Assembly: GCA_902538255.1 (NCBI GenBank)
Contig: CACBEJ010000001.1
Location: 186,001-250,000 of the forward strand
DNA: 64,000 bases
From: an uncultured Pelagibacteraceae bacterium
GTDB lineage: Bacteria > Pseudomonadota > Alphaproteobacteria > Pelagibacterales > Pelagibacteraceae
Direction: 5' to 3'
Numbering within the stretch: the stretch's first letter is position 1; every line of letters starts with the position of its first letter. Both the position numbers and the translations under genes were made by a program. This document shows, piece after piece, positions 1 to 8,036 of this stretch. The notes under the pieces were generated by a model. It saw only the letters and a list, made by a program, of their open reading frames with translations, was not told where the DNA came from and made no database searches.

Positions 1-838
1 AGCAATTATTAATGATAAAGGTCAAAATATTAATGAAGCATTACCCTCTACTCCAGTTGAGATTTTAGGAATAAATGGAGCAGCTAAAGCTGGAGATGAT
101 TTTATTGTTCTTGATACAGAAAAAGAAGCTAAGACATTAAGTGAAAATAGAGCTCAAGAGAGTAAACATGGAAAAAATCCACTAACTTTTGCAACTCAAG
201 ACTCTGCTTTTTCAGATAAATCTACTAAAGAATTAAATTTGATTATTAAATCTGATGTACATGGATCATCAGAAGCTATTAAAAATGCAATTACTCAAAT
301 TAAACATGATGAAGTTAAACCTAAAATTATTTTAGCAGATATTGGAATGGTAACTGAGACAGATGTTACATTAGCTAAAGCTTCTAATGCTGTGTTAATA
401 GCTTTTAATGTTAAACCAAGTAAAGAAGCAAAAAAACTTTCAGAAAATGAAAAAATAAAAATATCTTCCTACAATATTATTTATGAAGTTTTAGATTTCA
501 TTAAACAAAGAATGTCAGGATTACTGACGCCTGATATTCAAGAAAAAATTACTGGTACAGCAAAAATTCTGGAAATATTTAAAGTTTCAGGTGCTGGAAA
601 AGTTGCTGGTTCAAAAGTAACTGATGGTGAAATTAATAATACATCAGAAGTTAGAATTATTAGAGATGGTGCAATTATTTATACCGGCAAAGTATCAACT
701 ATATTTAGAGAAAAAAACCAAGTAAAACAGGTAAGTGGTGGACAAGAATGTGGAATAACAGTTAAAGATTATATGGATTTCCAAAAAAATGACACAATAG
801 AGGCATTTAGTGTTACATCTACAGAGAGGTCAATTTAA
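1..838 (+). CDS. infB: Translation initiation factor IF-2, C-terminal part (gene enters from the left edge)
   Basis: The reading frame is open from base 2, so the first methionine inside the window (239) is internal and not the start. About 278 residues are present. IF-2 is the GTPase that brings initiator fMet-tRNA to the ribosome; the GTP-binding domain lies outside the window. What is seen is the end of the first beta-barrel domain, the IF2 domain 3 region beginning LNLIIKSDVHGSSEAI, and the C-terminal barrel that binds fMet-tRNA (VSGAGKVAGSKVTDGEI to KNDTIEAFSV). The stop codon overlaps the rbfA start by one base (TAATG), so the two are translationally coupled. Assignment is firm from the conserved C-terminal sequence and the neighbours. 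Confidence 0.95.
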   Translation, partial: AIINDKGQNINEALPSTPVEILGINGAAKAGDDFIVLDTEKEAKTLSENRAQESKHGKNPLTFATQDSAFSDKSTKELNLIIKSDVHGSSEAIKNAITQIKHDEVKPKIILADIGMVTETDVTLAKASNAVLIAFNVKPSKEAKKLSENEKIKISSYNIIYEVLDFIKQRMSGLLTPDIQEKITGTAKILEIFKVSGAGKVAGSKVTDGEINNTSEVRIIRDGAIIYTGKVSTIFREKNQVKQVSGGQECGITVKDYMDFQKNDTIEAFSVTSTERSI

Positions 839-1206
839 TGGCAGATAGTATAGGAAAACCAGTATCTCAAAGGCAGCTTAGAGTTGGAGAAATGATTAAA
901 CAGTCTTTAAGTATGATTTTTATAAGAAATGAGGCTAAGGTGCCCAACTTAGAAACGAACACAATAACAGTTACTGAGGTTAGAATGAGTCCAGATTTAA
1001 AAATTGCTAAAGCATATGTTCTTCCACTAGGAGGAAAAGATGCAGAGGAAACAATTAATGTTTTAAAAGAATATTCTTTTTTAATTAGGAAAATTTTATC
1101 AAAAAAAATAGTTATGAAATTTTTACCAAAATTACTTTTTAGAAAAGATGAGTCTTTTGAGTATGCGGAAAAAATAGAAAACTTAATAAAACAAACAAAT
1201 AAATAG
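838..1206 (+). CDS. rbfA: 30S ribosome-binding factor A
   Basis: RbfA is a KH-like cold-shock protein that binds immature 30S subunits near helix 1 of 16S rRNA and helps late maturation. The 122-residue length fits the family. The sequence shows the usual opening (RQLRVGEMIKQSLSMIF) and the core (TVTEVRMSPDLKIAKAYV). It starts on the ATG overlapping the infB stop by one base and ends 12 bases before rpsO. In most alphaproteobacteria truB sits between rbfA and rpsO; here there is no room for it. An antisense frame over most of this gene is a shadow. Confidence 0.93.
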   Translation: MADSIGKPVSQRQLRVGEMIKQSLSMIFIRNEAKVPNLETNTITVTEVRMSPDLKIAKAYVLPLGGKDAEETINVLKEYSFLIRKILSKKIVMKFLPKLLFRKDESFEYAEKIENLIKQTNK

Positions 1207-1218
1207 GAAGAAAGAGGC

Positions 1219-1467
1219 ATGATTAAAAAAGCACAAGAATTAGCAATGCACGACAAAGACACTGGTTCTTCAGAGATACAGATCGCTTTGCTAACTGAGA
1301 AAATTGAAACTCTCTCTAAACATATTAAGCAATTCAAAAAGGATAAACATTCATCTGTTGGATTGTTGAGAGCGGTAAATAGAAGAAAAAAATTGTTAGA
1401 ATATCTAAAGAAAAATAAAATGGATTCTTACAAAAATGTACTGTCGAAATTGAATTTAAGAAAATAG
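1219..1467 (+). CDS. rpsO: 30S ribosomal protein S15
   Basis: S15 is a primary 16S rRNA-binding protein of the 30S platform. At 82 residues it is slightly shorter than the usual 88-89: the first helix before the DTGSSEIQIALLTEKI motif is about seven residues short. An in-frame TAG four codons upstream rules out a longer start. GAAGAAAGAGG directly before the ATG is a purine-rich ribosome binding site. The diagnostic core is HSSVGLLRAVNRRKKLLEYL, which includes the rRNA-contacting residues. In many bacteria rpsO and pnp share transcripts, and the layout here allows that. Confidence 0.95.
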   Translation: MIKKAQELAMHDKDTGSSEIQIALLTEKIETLSKHIKQFKKDKHSSVGLLRAVNRRKKLLEYLKKNKMDSYKNVLSKLNLRK

Positions 1468-1524
1468 AGGTCAAAATAGATAGAACGCAATGGAACGAAA
1501 CGAACGAAACGAAATGGAAATGAA
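1468..1524 (+). promoter_or_regulatory. Purine-rich repetitive leader between rpsO and pnp with an overlapping upstream ORF
   Basis: This 57-base spacer is almost pyrimidine-free toward pnp and is built of iterated GAAACGAAC / GAAATG units. Three ATGs (1490, 1514, 1520) precede the pnp ATG at 1525, all in one frame that differs from pnp. Reading from 1490 gives a 22-codon ORF ending in TAG inside the pnp coding region. GGAA at 1516-1519 can serve as the pnp ribosome binding site. In E. coli this spacer carries the RNase III hairpin used for PNPase autoregulation. No strong hairpin is visible here, so any control would work differently. The leader role is inference. Confidence 0.4.
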
Positions 1525-3600
1525 ATGTTTAAAGTATACAAGAAGGAAATTGAAGTAGCTGGAAAGAAGATAAGTTTAGAAACAGGTAAAGTAGCAAGAC
1601 AGGCGGACGGTGCAATAATTGCAACATGTGGAGAGACAGTCGTACTAGCAACAGTAGTGGGGGCAAAAAAAGTAAATCCCGATATGGATTACTTTCCATT
1701 ATCTGTAAATTACCAAGAAAAATATTATGCAGCTGGAAAAATTCCAGGTGGGTATTTTAAAAGAGAAGCAAGACCAACTGAGAGTGAAACATTAATCTCT
1801 AGATTAATTGACAGACCAATCAGACCACTCTTTCCTGATGAATTTAAAAATGAGGTTCAATTATTACCAACTGTAATTTCATACGATAAAGAAAATGAAC
1901 CAGATATTTTATCAATCACTGCATCTTCAGCAGCTTTAGCTATATCAGGAATGCCATTTATGGGTCCTGTAGGTGCTTCAAGAGTTGGCTTCATAGATGG
2001 AAAATATGTTTTAAATCCATCAAAAGTGGATTTAGAAAAATCAAAATTAGATTTAGTTGTATCAGGTACAAAAGATGCAGTGCTTATGGTTGAGTCTGAA
2101 GCAAGTGGTTTAACAGAAGAAGAAATGTTAAACGCGGTTAAATTTGGTCATGAAGGCTTTGTTCCAGTGATTGAAATGATTGAGGAACTTGCAAAACAAT
2201 GTAGAAAACCTGATTGGACAGTTGAGAAAAAAGATTTATCTGAAGTTAAAAAAAAACTTGAGGAAACCTTCACGGAAGATCTTAAGAAAGCTTTTGCAAC
2301 AAGAGATAAACAAGATAGATCAAATCAGATTTCGGTTATTACTGATAATGCCAAAAAGCTTTATGAGGAAGATGAAAACTACACTGATCTTGATGTTAAC
2401 AGTCAGTTAAAAAATCTTGAAAAATCTATTGTTAGAACAGACATTCTAAAAAACAAAAATAGAATTGATGGTAGAGGCTTATCAGATGTAAGGCCTATCG
2501 AATGTGAAGTTGGTGTTCTACCAAGAGCACATGGTTCTGCATTATTTACTAGAGGTGAAACTCAAGCAATTGTTGTAGCAACTTTAGGAACATCTGATGA
2601 CGAGCAAAGAATTGAAAGTTTAGATGGATTACAAAGAGAGCGATTTATGCTTCACTATAATTTTCCTCCTTTTTCAGTTGGAGAAACAGGAAGAATTGGA
2701 ACAGGTAGAAGAGAAATTGGTCATGGTAAATTAGCTTGGAGAGCAATTAACTCTTCACTACCAACCAAAGAAGCATTTCCATATACTTTTAGAGTAGTTT
2801 CAGAGATTACAGAGTCTAATGGTTCTTCTTCAATGGCTACTGTTTGCGGAACTTCTTTAGCATTAATGGATGCTGGAGTACCAATAAAAGAGCCAGTTGC
2901 TGGTATTGCAATGGGATTAATTAAAGAAGGTGATGATTTCAGCGTTCTTTCAGACATCCTAGGTGATGAAGATCATCTTGGTGACATGGACTTTAAAGTT
3001 GCTGGAACTAAAGATGGAATTACTTCTCTCCAAATGGATATCAAAATTACAGGTATTACATTTGAAATTATGGAGCAGGCATTAAGCCAAGCCAAAGATG
3101 GAAGGGTTCATATCTTGGGAGAAATGAATAAAGCATTATCAGCTTCAAGATCTGATGTTGGAAAACATACACCAAAAATGGAACAAGTTAATGTAGATAA
3201 AAAAGAAATTGCTGCTGTGATTGGAAAAGGTGGTGCAACAATCAGAGAGATAGTAGAAAAATCAGGAGCGAAAGTAGATGTAAATGACCAAGGTATAGTA
3301 ACAGTTGCTGCGCCAGATGAAGAATCTAGAAACATCGCAATGCAAATGATTAAAGACATCACTGCAAAAGCTGAGTTGAATAAAATTTATTCAGGAAAAG
3401 TAATGAAGATTATGGAATTCGGAGCATTTGTTAATTTCTTAGGAAAACAAGATGGACTCGTTCATATTTCAGAACTTGCAGACAAGAGAGTTGCCAAAGT
3501 CACAGATGTTGTGAAAGAGGGTGACACTGTAAAAGTTAAAGTAATTGGTTTTGATAGAGGCAAAGTTAAGCTATCCATTAAACAAGCATTAGCTGAATAA
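1525..3600 (+). CDS. pnp: Polyribonucleotide nucleotidyltransferase (PNPase)
   Basis: PNPase is the 3'-to-5' phosphorolytic exoribonuclease of the RNA decay machinery, acting as a homotrimer. The 691 residues follow the family order: RNase PH domain 1 (from about residue 10), a helical linker, RNase PH domain 2 with the active-site stretch [19 protein letters not shown] and [18 protein letters not shown], then a KH domain ([20 protein letters not shown]) and a C-terminal S1 domain ([17 protein letters not shown]). The length is normal and all catalytic blocks are intact. A hairpin terminator follows seven bases after the stop codon, closing the infB-rbfA-rpsO-pnp unit. Confidence 0.97.
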   Translation: MFKVYKKEIEVAGKKISLETGKVARQADGAIIATCGETVVLATVVGAKKVNPDMDYFPLSVNYQEKYYAAGKIPGGYFKREARPTESETLISRLIDRPIRPLFPDEFKNEVQLLPTVISYDKENEPDILSITASSAALAISGMPFMGPVGASRVGFIDGKYVLNPSKVDLEKSKLDLVVSGTKDAVLMVESEASGLTEEEMLNAVKFGHEGFVPVIEMIEELAKQCRKPDWTVEKKDLSEVKKKLEETFTEDLKKAFATRDKQDRSNQISVITDNAKKLYEEDENYTDLDVNSQLKNLEKSIVRTDILKNKNRIDGRGLSDVRPIECEVGVLPRAHGSALFTRGETQAIVVATLGTSDDEQRIESLDGLQRERFMLHYNFPPFSVGETGRIGTGRREIGHGKLAWRAINSSLPTKEAFPYTFRVVSEITESNGSSSMATVCGTSLALMDAGVPIKEPVAGIAMGLIKEGDDFSVLSDILGDEDHLGDMDFKVAGTKDGITSLQMDIKITGITFEIMEQALSQAKDGRVHILGEMNKALSASRSDVGKHTPKMEQVNVDKKEIAAVIGKGGATIREIVEKSGAKVDVNDQGIVTVAAPDEESRNIAMQMIKDITAKAELNKIYSGKVMKIMEFGAFVNFLGKQDGLVHISELADKRVAKVTDVVKEGDTVKVKVIGFDRGKVKLSIKQALAE

Positions 3601-3606
3601 TAATTA

Positions 3607-3627
3607 AAAGGGCTCACTGAGCCCTTT
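3607..3627 (+). terminator. Hairpin terminator after pnp
   Basis: Perfect inverted repeat AAAGGGCTC / GAGCCCTTT with the 3-base loop ACT, seven bases after the pnp stop. There is no long T-run beyond the three stem T's. It marks the end of the translation operon before an unrelated cargo gene. Confidence 0.75.
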
Positions 3628-3640
3628 ATCAATTAATTTT

Positions 3641-4411
3641 ATGAAAAAGTTAAGTTGGTATTATAAATTATTTATTTTTAAATTAAGAAGAAAGATAAAT
3701 TTAGATAATCTTTTATTAAATGAAAAGAAATCCTTAAATGAAGTTTTTAATTACTTTGGTACCGACAAAGGTATTAATGTAAAAAATCCATATAGTAAAA
3801 TTTCAAAAAAACAAATAGGACATGGATTTGGAAAATTTTATGAAAAATATTTTTATAAATTTAAGAATGATAATTTCAATTTTCTAGAAATTGGAACATG
3901 GAAAGGTGCATCTTTAGCTTCATTTTATTTTTACTTTAAAAAAGCATTTATTTATGGGATTGATAGAAATTTTAAAAATAATTATTCGTCTAAAAGATTA
4001 GAATTCATTTATTGTAACACAACCAGTGTTCCTGATTTAGTAAATTTGAAAAAAAAATTAAGGAAAAAAAAATTTAAAATAATCATTGATGATGGTTCAC
4101 ATTTATTGAATGATATTATTAGTAATTTAAAATTTTTTTTTAAGTTATTAGATAAAGGAGGATATTATGTAATCGAAGATTTTAATCATCCAAAATATTT
4201 TAATTACTTGAATGACTCAAATAATAAGGAGTTATTAGTTGATGCAATAATTAAAAATTTAAAAAAAAAAAAATTTTTTAAGTCAAAAATTCTCAGTTTA
4301 AAAGACCAAAAATATCTTTTTAGAAATATAAAAAAAATAAATTTACACAAAGGCAATATGGTAAGCTTAAAAAAAAATATATCAGATATATTATTTATAG
4401 AAAAGGTTTGA
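3641..4411 (+). CDS. Class I SAM-dependent methyltransferase-like protein, macrocin/mycinamicin O-methyltransferase type
   Basis: The 256-residue protein has the layout of the MycE-like O-methyltransferase group: an N-terminal YFGTDKGIN motif, a HGFGKFYEKYF stretch, the SAM-binding loop FLEIGTWKGASLASF (around residues 80-95), an acidic strand end (IYGIDRNF), then IIIDDGSHLLNDI and GGYYVIEDF. These are the metal/SAM elements of that fold. The substrate is unknown; in bacteria such genes often modify surface sugars. It stands alone between the pnp terminator and convergent fabI, is extremely AT- and lysine-rich, and has no clear ribosome binding site, which suggests mobile cargo. The gene at 59069 belongs to the same family. 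Function beyond the fold is not established. Confidence 0.7.
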   Translation: MKKLSWYYKLFIFKLRRKINLDNLLLNEKKSLNEVFNYFGTDKGINVKNPYSKISKKQIGHGFGKFYEKYFYKFKNDNFNFLEIGTWKGASLASFYFYFKKAFIYGIDRNFKNNYSSKRLEFIYCNTTSVPDLVNLKKKLRKKKFKIIIDDGSHLLNDIISNLKFFFKLLDKGGYYVIEDFNHPKYFNYLNDSNNKELLVDAIIKNLKKKKFFKSKILSLKDQKYLFRNIKKINLHKGNMVSLKKNISDILFIEKV

Positions 4412-4422
4412 TGTAATTCTAC

Positions 4423-4443
4423 TTGCTGTCAGGCAATATTTTT
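4423..4443 (+). terminator. Weak hairpin plus T-run between convergent genes
   Basis: TTGCT / GGCAA (last pair G-U) around the loop GTCA is followed by TATTTTTA. It lies 11 bases past the methyltransferase stop and inside the 3' end of fabI on the other strand. The stem is only five pairs, so this is a tentative terminator for the plus-strand gene. Confidence 0.3.
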
Positions 4444-5214
4444 AGGGTCTGGCATTCCAACCTTGTTATATCCAGCATCTACATAGTGAATTTCACCAGT
4501 AACACCATTTGCAAGGTCACTTAATAGATATAAAGCTGAATTTCCAACATCATGGATATCTACATTTCTCTTAAGAAAAGAATGGTCTTCATTCCATTTA
4601 TATAGGAATTTTGCGTCTCCAATTGCAGAGGCAGCCAATGTCTTGATAGGTCCAGCACTTATAGCATTTACTCTCATACCTTTGGCTCCTAAGTCTCTTG
4701 CTAAATACTTAACACTAGCTTCTAGAGCTGATTTACAAACACCCATGACGTTATAATTTGGAATTGCTTTAGTAGACTCGTAAGTTAAAGTTAACAAATT
4801 TCCACCTTGTTTCATTACATTTGAAGCCTCTTTTGCTACTTCAGTAAATGAAAAGCATGAGATTAACATACTTCTTAAAAAGTTATCTCTAGACGTATTT
4901 AAATATTCACCTGATAACTCTGACTTATCGGAGAAAGCAACTGCATGAACTACAAAATCAATTTCACCCCATTTAGATTTTATATCTTTAAATAATTTTA
5001 CAACTTCTTCTTTTTTTTCAACATCACAACTAAATGTAACGTTTGAATTTAATTTTTCTGCTAAAGGAACTACTCTTTTTTTTAAAGCGTCACCCAAATA
5101 AGTAAACGCTAGTTCAGCTCCTGCTTCAGCAAGTTTTTGAGATATACCCCAAGCAATAGATCTTTCATTAGCGACACCCATGATTAACCCTTTTTTACCT
5201 TTCATTAAGTTCAT
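4429..5214 (-). CDS. fabI: Enoyl-[acyl-carrier-protein] reductase [NADH]
   Basis: FabI catalyses the last reductive step of each fatty acid elongation cycle, reducing trans-2-enoyl-ACP with NADH. The 261-residue SDR-fold protein shows the FabI-type nucleotide loop GVANERSIAWGI near residue 13 and the catalytic Tyr and Lys in PNYNVMGVCKSALEAS. The C-terminal block VTGEIHYVDAGYNKVGM is also typical. AAAGG eight bases before the first ATG supports that start over the second methionine at residue 4. It is the last gene of fabA-fabB-fabI, three bases after fabB. The YX6K spacing marks the FabI type rather than FabG. Confidence 0.96.
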   Translation of the reverse strand: MNLMKGKKGLIMGVANERSIAWGISQKLAEAGAELAFTYLGDALKKRVVPLAEKLNSNVTFSCDVEKKEEVVKLFKDIKSKWGEIDFVVHAVAFSDKSELSGEYLNTSRDNFLRSMLISCFSFTEVAKEASNVMKQGGNLLTLTYESTKAIPNYNVMGVCKSALEASVKYLARDLGAKGMRVNAISAGPIKTLAASAIGDAKFLYKWNEDHSFLKRNVDIHDVGNSALYLLSDLANGVTGEIHYVDAGYNKVGMPDPKNIA

Positions 5215-5217
5215 AAA

Positions 5218-6429
5218 TTAAACCTTTTCAAAAATTAAAGCTGCATTAGTTCCACCAAAACCAAAGCTATTTGACATTACTGTATTTAAAGTTGCTCCCG
5301 TTTCAGTTTTTGAAACTATAGGAAATTTTTTAGCATCATCATCCATATCAGTAATATTTGCAGAACCTGTAATGAAATTATTCTTCATCATTATTAAACA
5401 ATAAATTGCTTCATGCACTGAAGCTGCCCCTAAAGGATGACCTGATAAAGATTTTGTTGAACTTATTTTTGGAATGTCCTCTCCAAAAGTTTCTTTTATA
5501 GCATTAAGTTCAGTTATATCGCCAACAGGAGTGGATGTTCCGTGAGTATTAATGTAATCAATTTTATTTTTAGCAGTTGCCATTGCCATTTTCATGCATC
5601 TAACAGCACCTTCACCTGATGGTGCTACCATATCGTACCCATCTGAGGTTGCTCCATAACCAGTTAATTCTGCGTATATTTTAGCCCCTCTTGCTTTAGC
5701 ATGTTCGTATTCTTCAAGTACTAATACGCCTGCACCACCTGCAATTACAAACCCATCTCTAGTTTTGTCATAAGCTCTAGACGCAGATTGTGGAGTGTCA
5801 TTATATTTTGATGATAAAGCTGTCATCGCATCAAACATTGCTGTCATTGCCCAATGAATTTCTTCACTACCACCTGCAAAAACAACATCCTGTTTGCCCA
5901 TTTGAATTAATTCCATAGAATTTCCTATGCAATGTCCACTAGTTGCACATGCAGAACTCATCGTGTAATTAGTTCCTTTAATTTTAAATGGTACGGCAAG
6001 TGTTGCAGAAGCAGTACTGGCCATAGTTCTTGGAACAATAAAAGGTCCCATTAATTTTGGTGTCTTCGCTCTAGTTTTATCTGCAGCTAAAATTACATTT
6101 TCTATAGAAGGTCCCCCTGAGCCCATCACAATTCCAGTTTTAAAATTACTTACTTCACTTTCTTCTAATCCAGAGTCTTCAATAGCTTCTTTCATTGCAA
6201 TATAATTATAAGCTGAGCCCGATCCCATAAATCTAATTGTTTTTCTATCTATATGATCCTCAAGTTTAATATTTGGTTTACCATGAACATGGCTTTTCAG
6301 GTTATGCTCTTTATAATCTTTTGCATAAGAAATTCCTGATTTTGAATTTAATAAAGATTGATGAACTTCTTCTTGATTATTTCCTAAACAAGAAACAACT
6401 CCTAAACCTGTAATAACTACTCTTCTCAT
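5218..6429 (-). CDS. fabB: 3-oxoacyl-[acyl-carrier-protein] synthase I
   Basis: FabB condenses malonyl-ACP with acyl-ACP and is the form that elongates unsaturated intermediates made by FabA. The 403 residues show the catalytic Cys in [12 protein letters not shown] (about residue 160) and the two active-site His in [11 protein letters not shown] and [15 protein letters not shown]. The C-terminal glycine loop is [17 protein letters not shown]. The close match around the Cys to E. coli FabB and the pairing with fabA favour FabB over FabF. The start overlaps the fabA stop by one base (TAATG), so expression is coupled. Confidence 0.94.
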   Translation of the reverse strand: MRRVVITGLGVVSCLGNNQEEVHQSLLNSKSGISYAKDYKEHNLKSHVHGKPNIKLEDHIDRKTIRFMGSGSAYNYIAMKEAIEDSGLEESEVSNFKTGIVMGSGGPSIENVILAADKTRAKTPKLMGPFIVPRTMASTASATLAVPFKIKGTNYTMSSACATSGHCIGNSMELIQMGKQDVVFAGGSEEIHWAMTAMFDAMTALSSKYNDTPQSASRAYDKTRDGFVIAGGAGVLVLEEYEHAKARGAKIYAELTGYGATSDGYDMVAPSGEGAVRCMKMAMATAKNKIDYINTHGTSTPVGDITELNAIKETFGEDIPKISSTKSLSGHPLGAASVHEAIYCLIMMKNNFITGSANITDMDDDAKKFPIVSKTETGATLNTVMSNSFGFGGTNAALIFEKV

Positions 6430-6929
6430 TATTTAAACAAACCTACTTTTAAACTTTCTGCTGAATATATTTTTTTATTATCTGCAAGAACAATTCCATT
6501 TGCAAGCCCAACAGTTGTTCCTCCAGGAGACATAATTTTTTTCATATCTATTTCATATCTTACATTTTTTACATTTTGTAATACTTCACCTGTAAATTTC
6601 ACAGTACCCACTCCTAGAGCTCTTCCTTTGCCAGGATTTCCTAGCCAACCAAGAAAAAATCCTACTAGTTGCCACATAGCATCTAAACCTAGGCATCCTG
6701 GCATAACCGGATCTTCTTTAAAATGACAATCAAAAAACCAAAGATCATTTTTAATATCTAGTTCAGCTTTTAATAAACCTTTATTAAAAGCTCCATTATT
6801 TTCATTGATTTCTGTTATTCTGTCAAACATAAGCATTGGTGGAAGAGGTAACTTAGCATTACCAGGACCAAAAAGGTCGCCATTCCCACAAGTTATTAGA
6901 TCATCATAGGAGTATGAGTTTTTTTTCAT
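6429..6929 (-). CDS. fabA: 3-hydroxydecanoyl-[acyl-carrier-protein] dehydratase/isomerase
   Basis: FabA dehydrates 3-hydroxyacyl-ACP and isomerises the C10 enoyl product, creating the cis double bond of unsaturated fatty acids. The 166-residue hotdog protein has the catalytic His in [17 protein letters not shown] and the catalytic Asp in [17 protein letters not shown] lies nine to ten bases before the ATG. As first gene of the fabA-fabB-fabI unit, its promoter should lie in the 92-base gap shared with the divergent Irr-like regulator. That gap also holds a possible Irr site, so iron control of unsaturated fatty acid synthesis is conceivable but not shown. Confidence 0.95.
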   Translation of the reverse strand: MKKNSYSYDDLITCGNGDLFGPGNAKLPLPPMLMFDRITEINENNGAFNKGLLKAELDIKNDLWFFDCHFKEDPVMPGCLGLDAMWQLVGFFLGWLGNPGKGRALGVGTVKFTGEVLQNVKNVRYEIDMKKIMSPGGTTVGLANGIVLADNKKIYSAESLKVGLFK

Positions 6930-6999
6930 AATTTTGAGCTCCCTTAATACTTGATTTAATCCTAATATAATATAATAAAACAGTATATTTTATTCGTAC

Positions 7000-7016
7000 T
7001 TTAGAATTATTATAAA
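7000..7016. promoter_or_regulatory. Candidate Irr operator (ICE-like palindrome) in the fabA-irr gap
   Basis: TTTAGAA-TTA-TTATAAA matches 13 of 14 positions of the palindrome TTTAGAA-N3-TTCTAAA, which I recall as the iron control element bound by Irr in alphaproteobacteria. It ends five bases before the irr ATG, so binding would sit at or downstream of the irr promoter and suggests autorepression. A related site precedes rubrerythrin at 7480. The call rests on sequence pattern and neighbours only. Confidence 0.5.
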
Positions 7017-7021
7017 AAACA

Positions 7022-7450
7022 ATGCCAAAAAAGTGTAATTTTATTGAAAAATTAAGAGAGGCGGGACTTAGACCTACCAAACAAAGATTAAATATGTGCG
7101 AAGTTTTGTTTAATAGAGAAAAAACTTTCCATTTCACAATTAATGATTTGGTAAAAATGATATCTGAGAAAATGAATCAAAAGATATCTTTAGCTACAGT
7201 TTATAACACAGTTCATGCATTTGAAAAAAAAGGATATTTAAAAGAAATTTCTATCGATAGTCACAAAAGTTATTTTGATACAAATACATCAGTACACCAC
7301 CATTTTTTTGATGAAGAGACGAATGAGCTAATCGATTGTGATGAAAATGATATTGATCCGGTAAATATAAAAAAAAATATTACTGGGAAGAAAATAAATT
7401 CAGTGGAAGTTTTGATTAAGGTTGCGAGTGATAATCAAAATCAAAAATAA
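7022..7450 (+). CDS. irr: Fur-family transcriptional regulator, Irr type (iron response regulator)
   Basis: Irr is a Fur-family repressor/activator that senses haem-iron status in alphaproteobacteria. The 142 residues show the winged-helix region (LREAGLRPTKQRLNMCEVLF and the recognition helix ISLATVYNTVHAFEKKGYL) and the Irr-type SYFDTNTSVHHHFFDEE motif, with three His at residues 92-94. Typical Fur zinc CxxC pairs are absent, which also favours Irr. The position divergent from fabA and next to rubrerythrin fits alphaproteobacterial context. No Shine-Dalgarno is visible before the ATG, and the possible operator lies only five bases upstream, so the transcript may have a very short leader. 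Fur or Zur are less likely. Confidence 0.85.
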   Translation: MPKKCNFIEKLREAGLRPTKQRLNMCEVLFNREKTFHFTINDLVKMISEKMNQKISLATVYNTVHAFEKKGYLKEISIDSHKSYFDTNTSVHHHFFDEETNELIDCDENDIDPVNIKKNITGKKINSVEVLIKVASDNQNQK

Positions 7451-7479
7451 TTTAAATAAATCATACACTTAAAAACTAC

Positions 7480-7496
7480 ATTATAATAATTCTAAA
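7480..7496. promoter_or_regulatory. Candidate Irr operator upstream of rubrerythrin
   Basis: ATTATAA-TAA-TTCTAAA fits 12 of 14 positions of the same palindrome as the site at 7000-7016, with the same 3-base spacing. It ends four bases before a TTGACA -35 hexamer, so a bound regulator would contact or block RNA polymerase. Rubrerythrin is a plausible target because it is an iron protein. Confidence 0.5.
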
Positions 7497-7499
7497 CTA

Positions 7500-7529
7500 T
7501 TGACATACAGTCAAGATGCATTATATGAT
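7500..7529 (+). promoter_or_regulatory. Sigma70-type promoter for rubrerythrin
   Basis: A perfect TTGACA (7500-7505) is followed after 18 bases by TATGAT (7524-7529); TATATG at 7522-7527 with a 16-base spacer is an alternative -10. The predicted leader ends in AAAAAGGAGA before the ATG at 7555. This is the best-formed promoter in the window and predicts strong expression. Confidence 0.7.
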
Positions 7530-7554
7530 TTAAAATCATTAAAAAGGAGAAAAA

Positions 7555-7971
7555 ATGTCTTTAAAAGGAAGTAAAACAGAGGAAAATTTAAAAGAAGCAT
7601 TTGCTGGTGAAAGCCAAGCAAACAGAAGATATCTTTATTTTGCACAAAAAGCTGACATAGAAGGTTACAATGATGTAGCTGCAGTTTTTAGATCAACAGC
7701 CGAAGGTGAAACTGGTCACGCACACGGTCATTTGGAGTATCTGGAGGAAGTTGGTGATCCAGGAACTGGTATGCCGATTGGTGAAACAAAAGCTAACCTG
7801 GCTTCTGCAGTACAAGGTGAAACTCATGAGTACACTGATATGTACCCTGGTATGGCCAAAACAGCTAGAGAAGAAGGCTTTGAAGAAATTGCTGACTGGT
7901 TTGAAACTTTAGCTAAAGCTGAAAAATCACACGCTGGTAAATTTCAAAAAACTTTAGAGTCTATTAGTTAA
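7555..7971 (+). CDS. Rubrerythrin (ferritin-like diiron peroxidase) without a rubredoxin domain
   Basis: Rubrerythrins reduce hydrogen peroxide at a non-haem diiron site. The 138 residues form one four-helix ferritin-like domain with metal-ligand motifs [11 protein letters not shown] (Glu19), [10 protein letters not shown] (Glu52, His55), VQGETHEY (Glu89) and [10 protein letters not shown] (Glu123, His126). The C-terminal rubredoxin Cys4 domain of classical rubrerythrin is absent, so electrons must come from another protein. The Fe-S oxidoreductase encoded next is a natural candidate. A strong AAGGAG ribosome binding site, a consensus promoter and a possible Irr site precede it; a 10-bp hairpin follows. 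Confidence 0.93.
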   Translation: MSLKGSKTEENLKEAFAGESQANRRYLYFAQKADIEGYNDVAAVFRSTAEGETGHAHGHLEYLEEVGDPGTGMPIGETKANLASAVQGETHEYTDMYPGMAKTAREEGFEEIADWFETLAKAEKSHAGKFQKTLESIS

Positions 7972-7980
7972 TCAAATTTC

Positions 7981-8005
7981 TTAGTGGGCGTTAGTCGCCC
8001 ACTAA
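7981..8005 (+). terminator. Hairpin after rubrerythrin
   Basis: TTAGTGGGCG / CGCCCACTAA forms a perfect 10-bp stem with the loop TTAGT, nine bases after the stop. There is no T-run afterwards, so it may be a partial terminator or a 3'-end stabiliser that lets some transcription reach the Fe-S gene. Confidence 0.65.
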
Positions 8006-8036
8006 AAACAATTCAAATTTCAAATAACTTAATTAT

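Noticed and set aside
867..1337. 156-codon minus-strand frame over rbfA and rpsO
   Set aside because: It is antisense to two clearly conserved genes and shows no domain or ribosome binding site.
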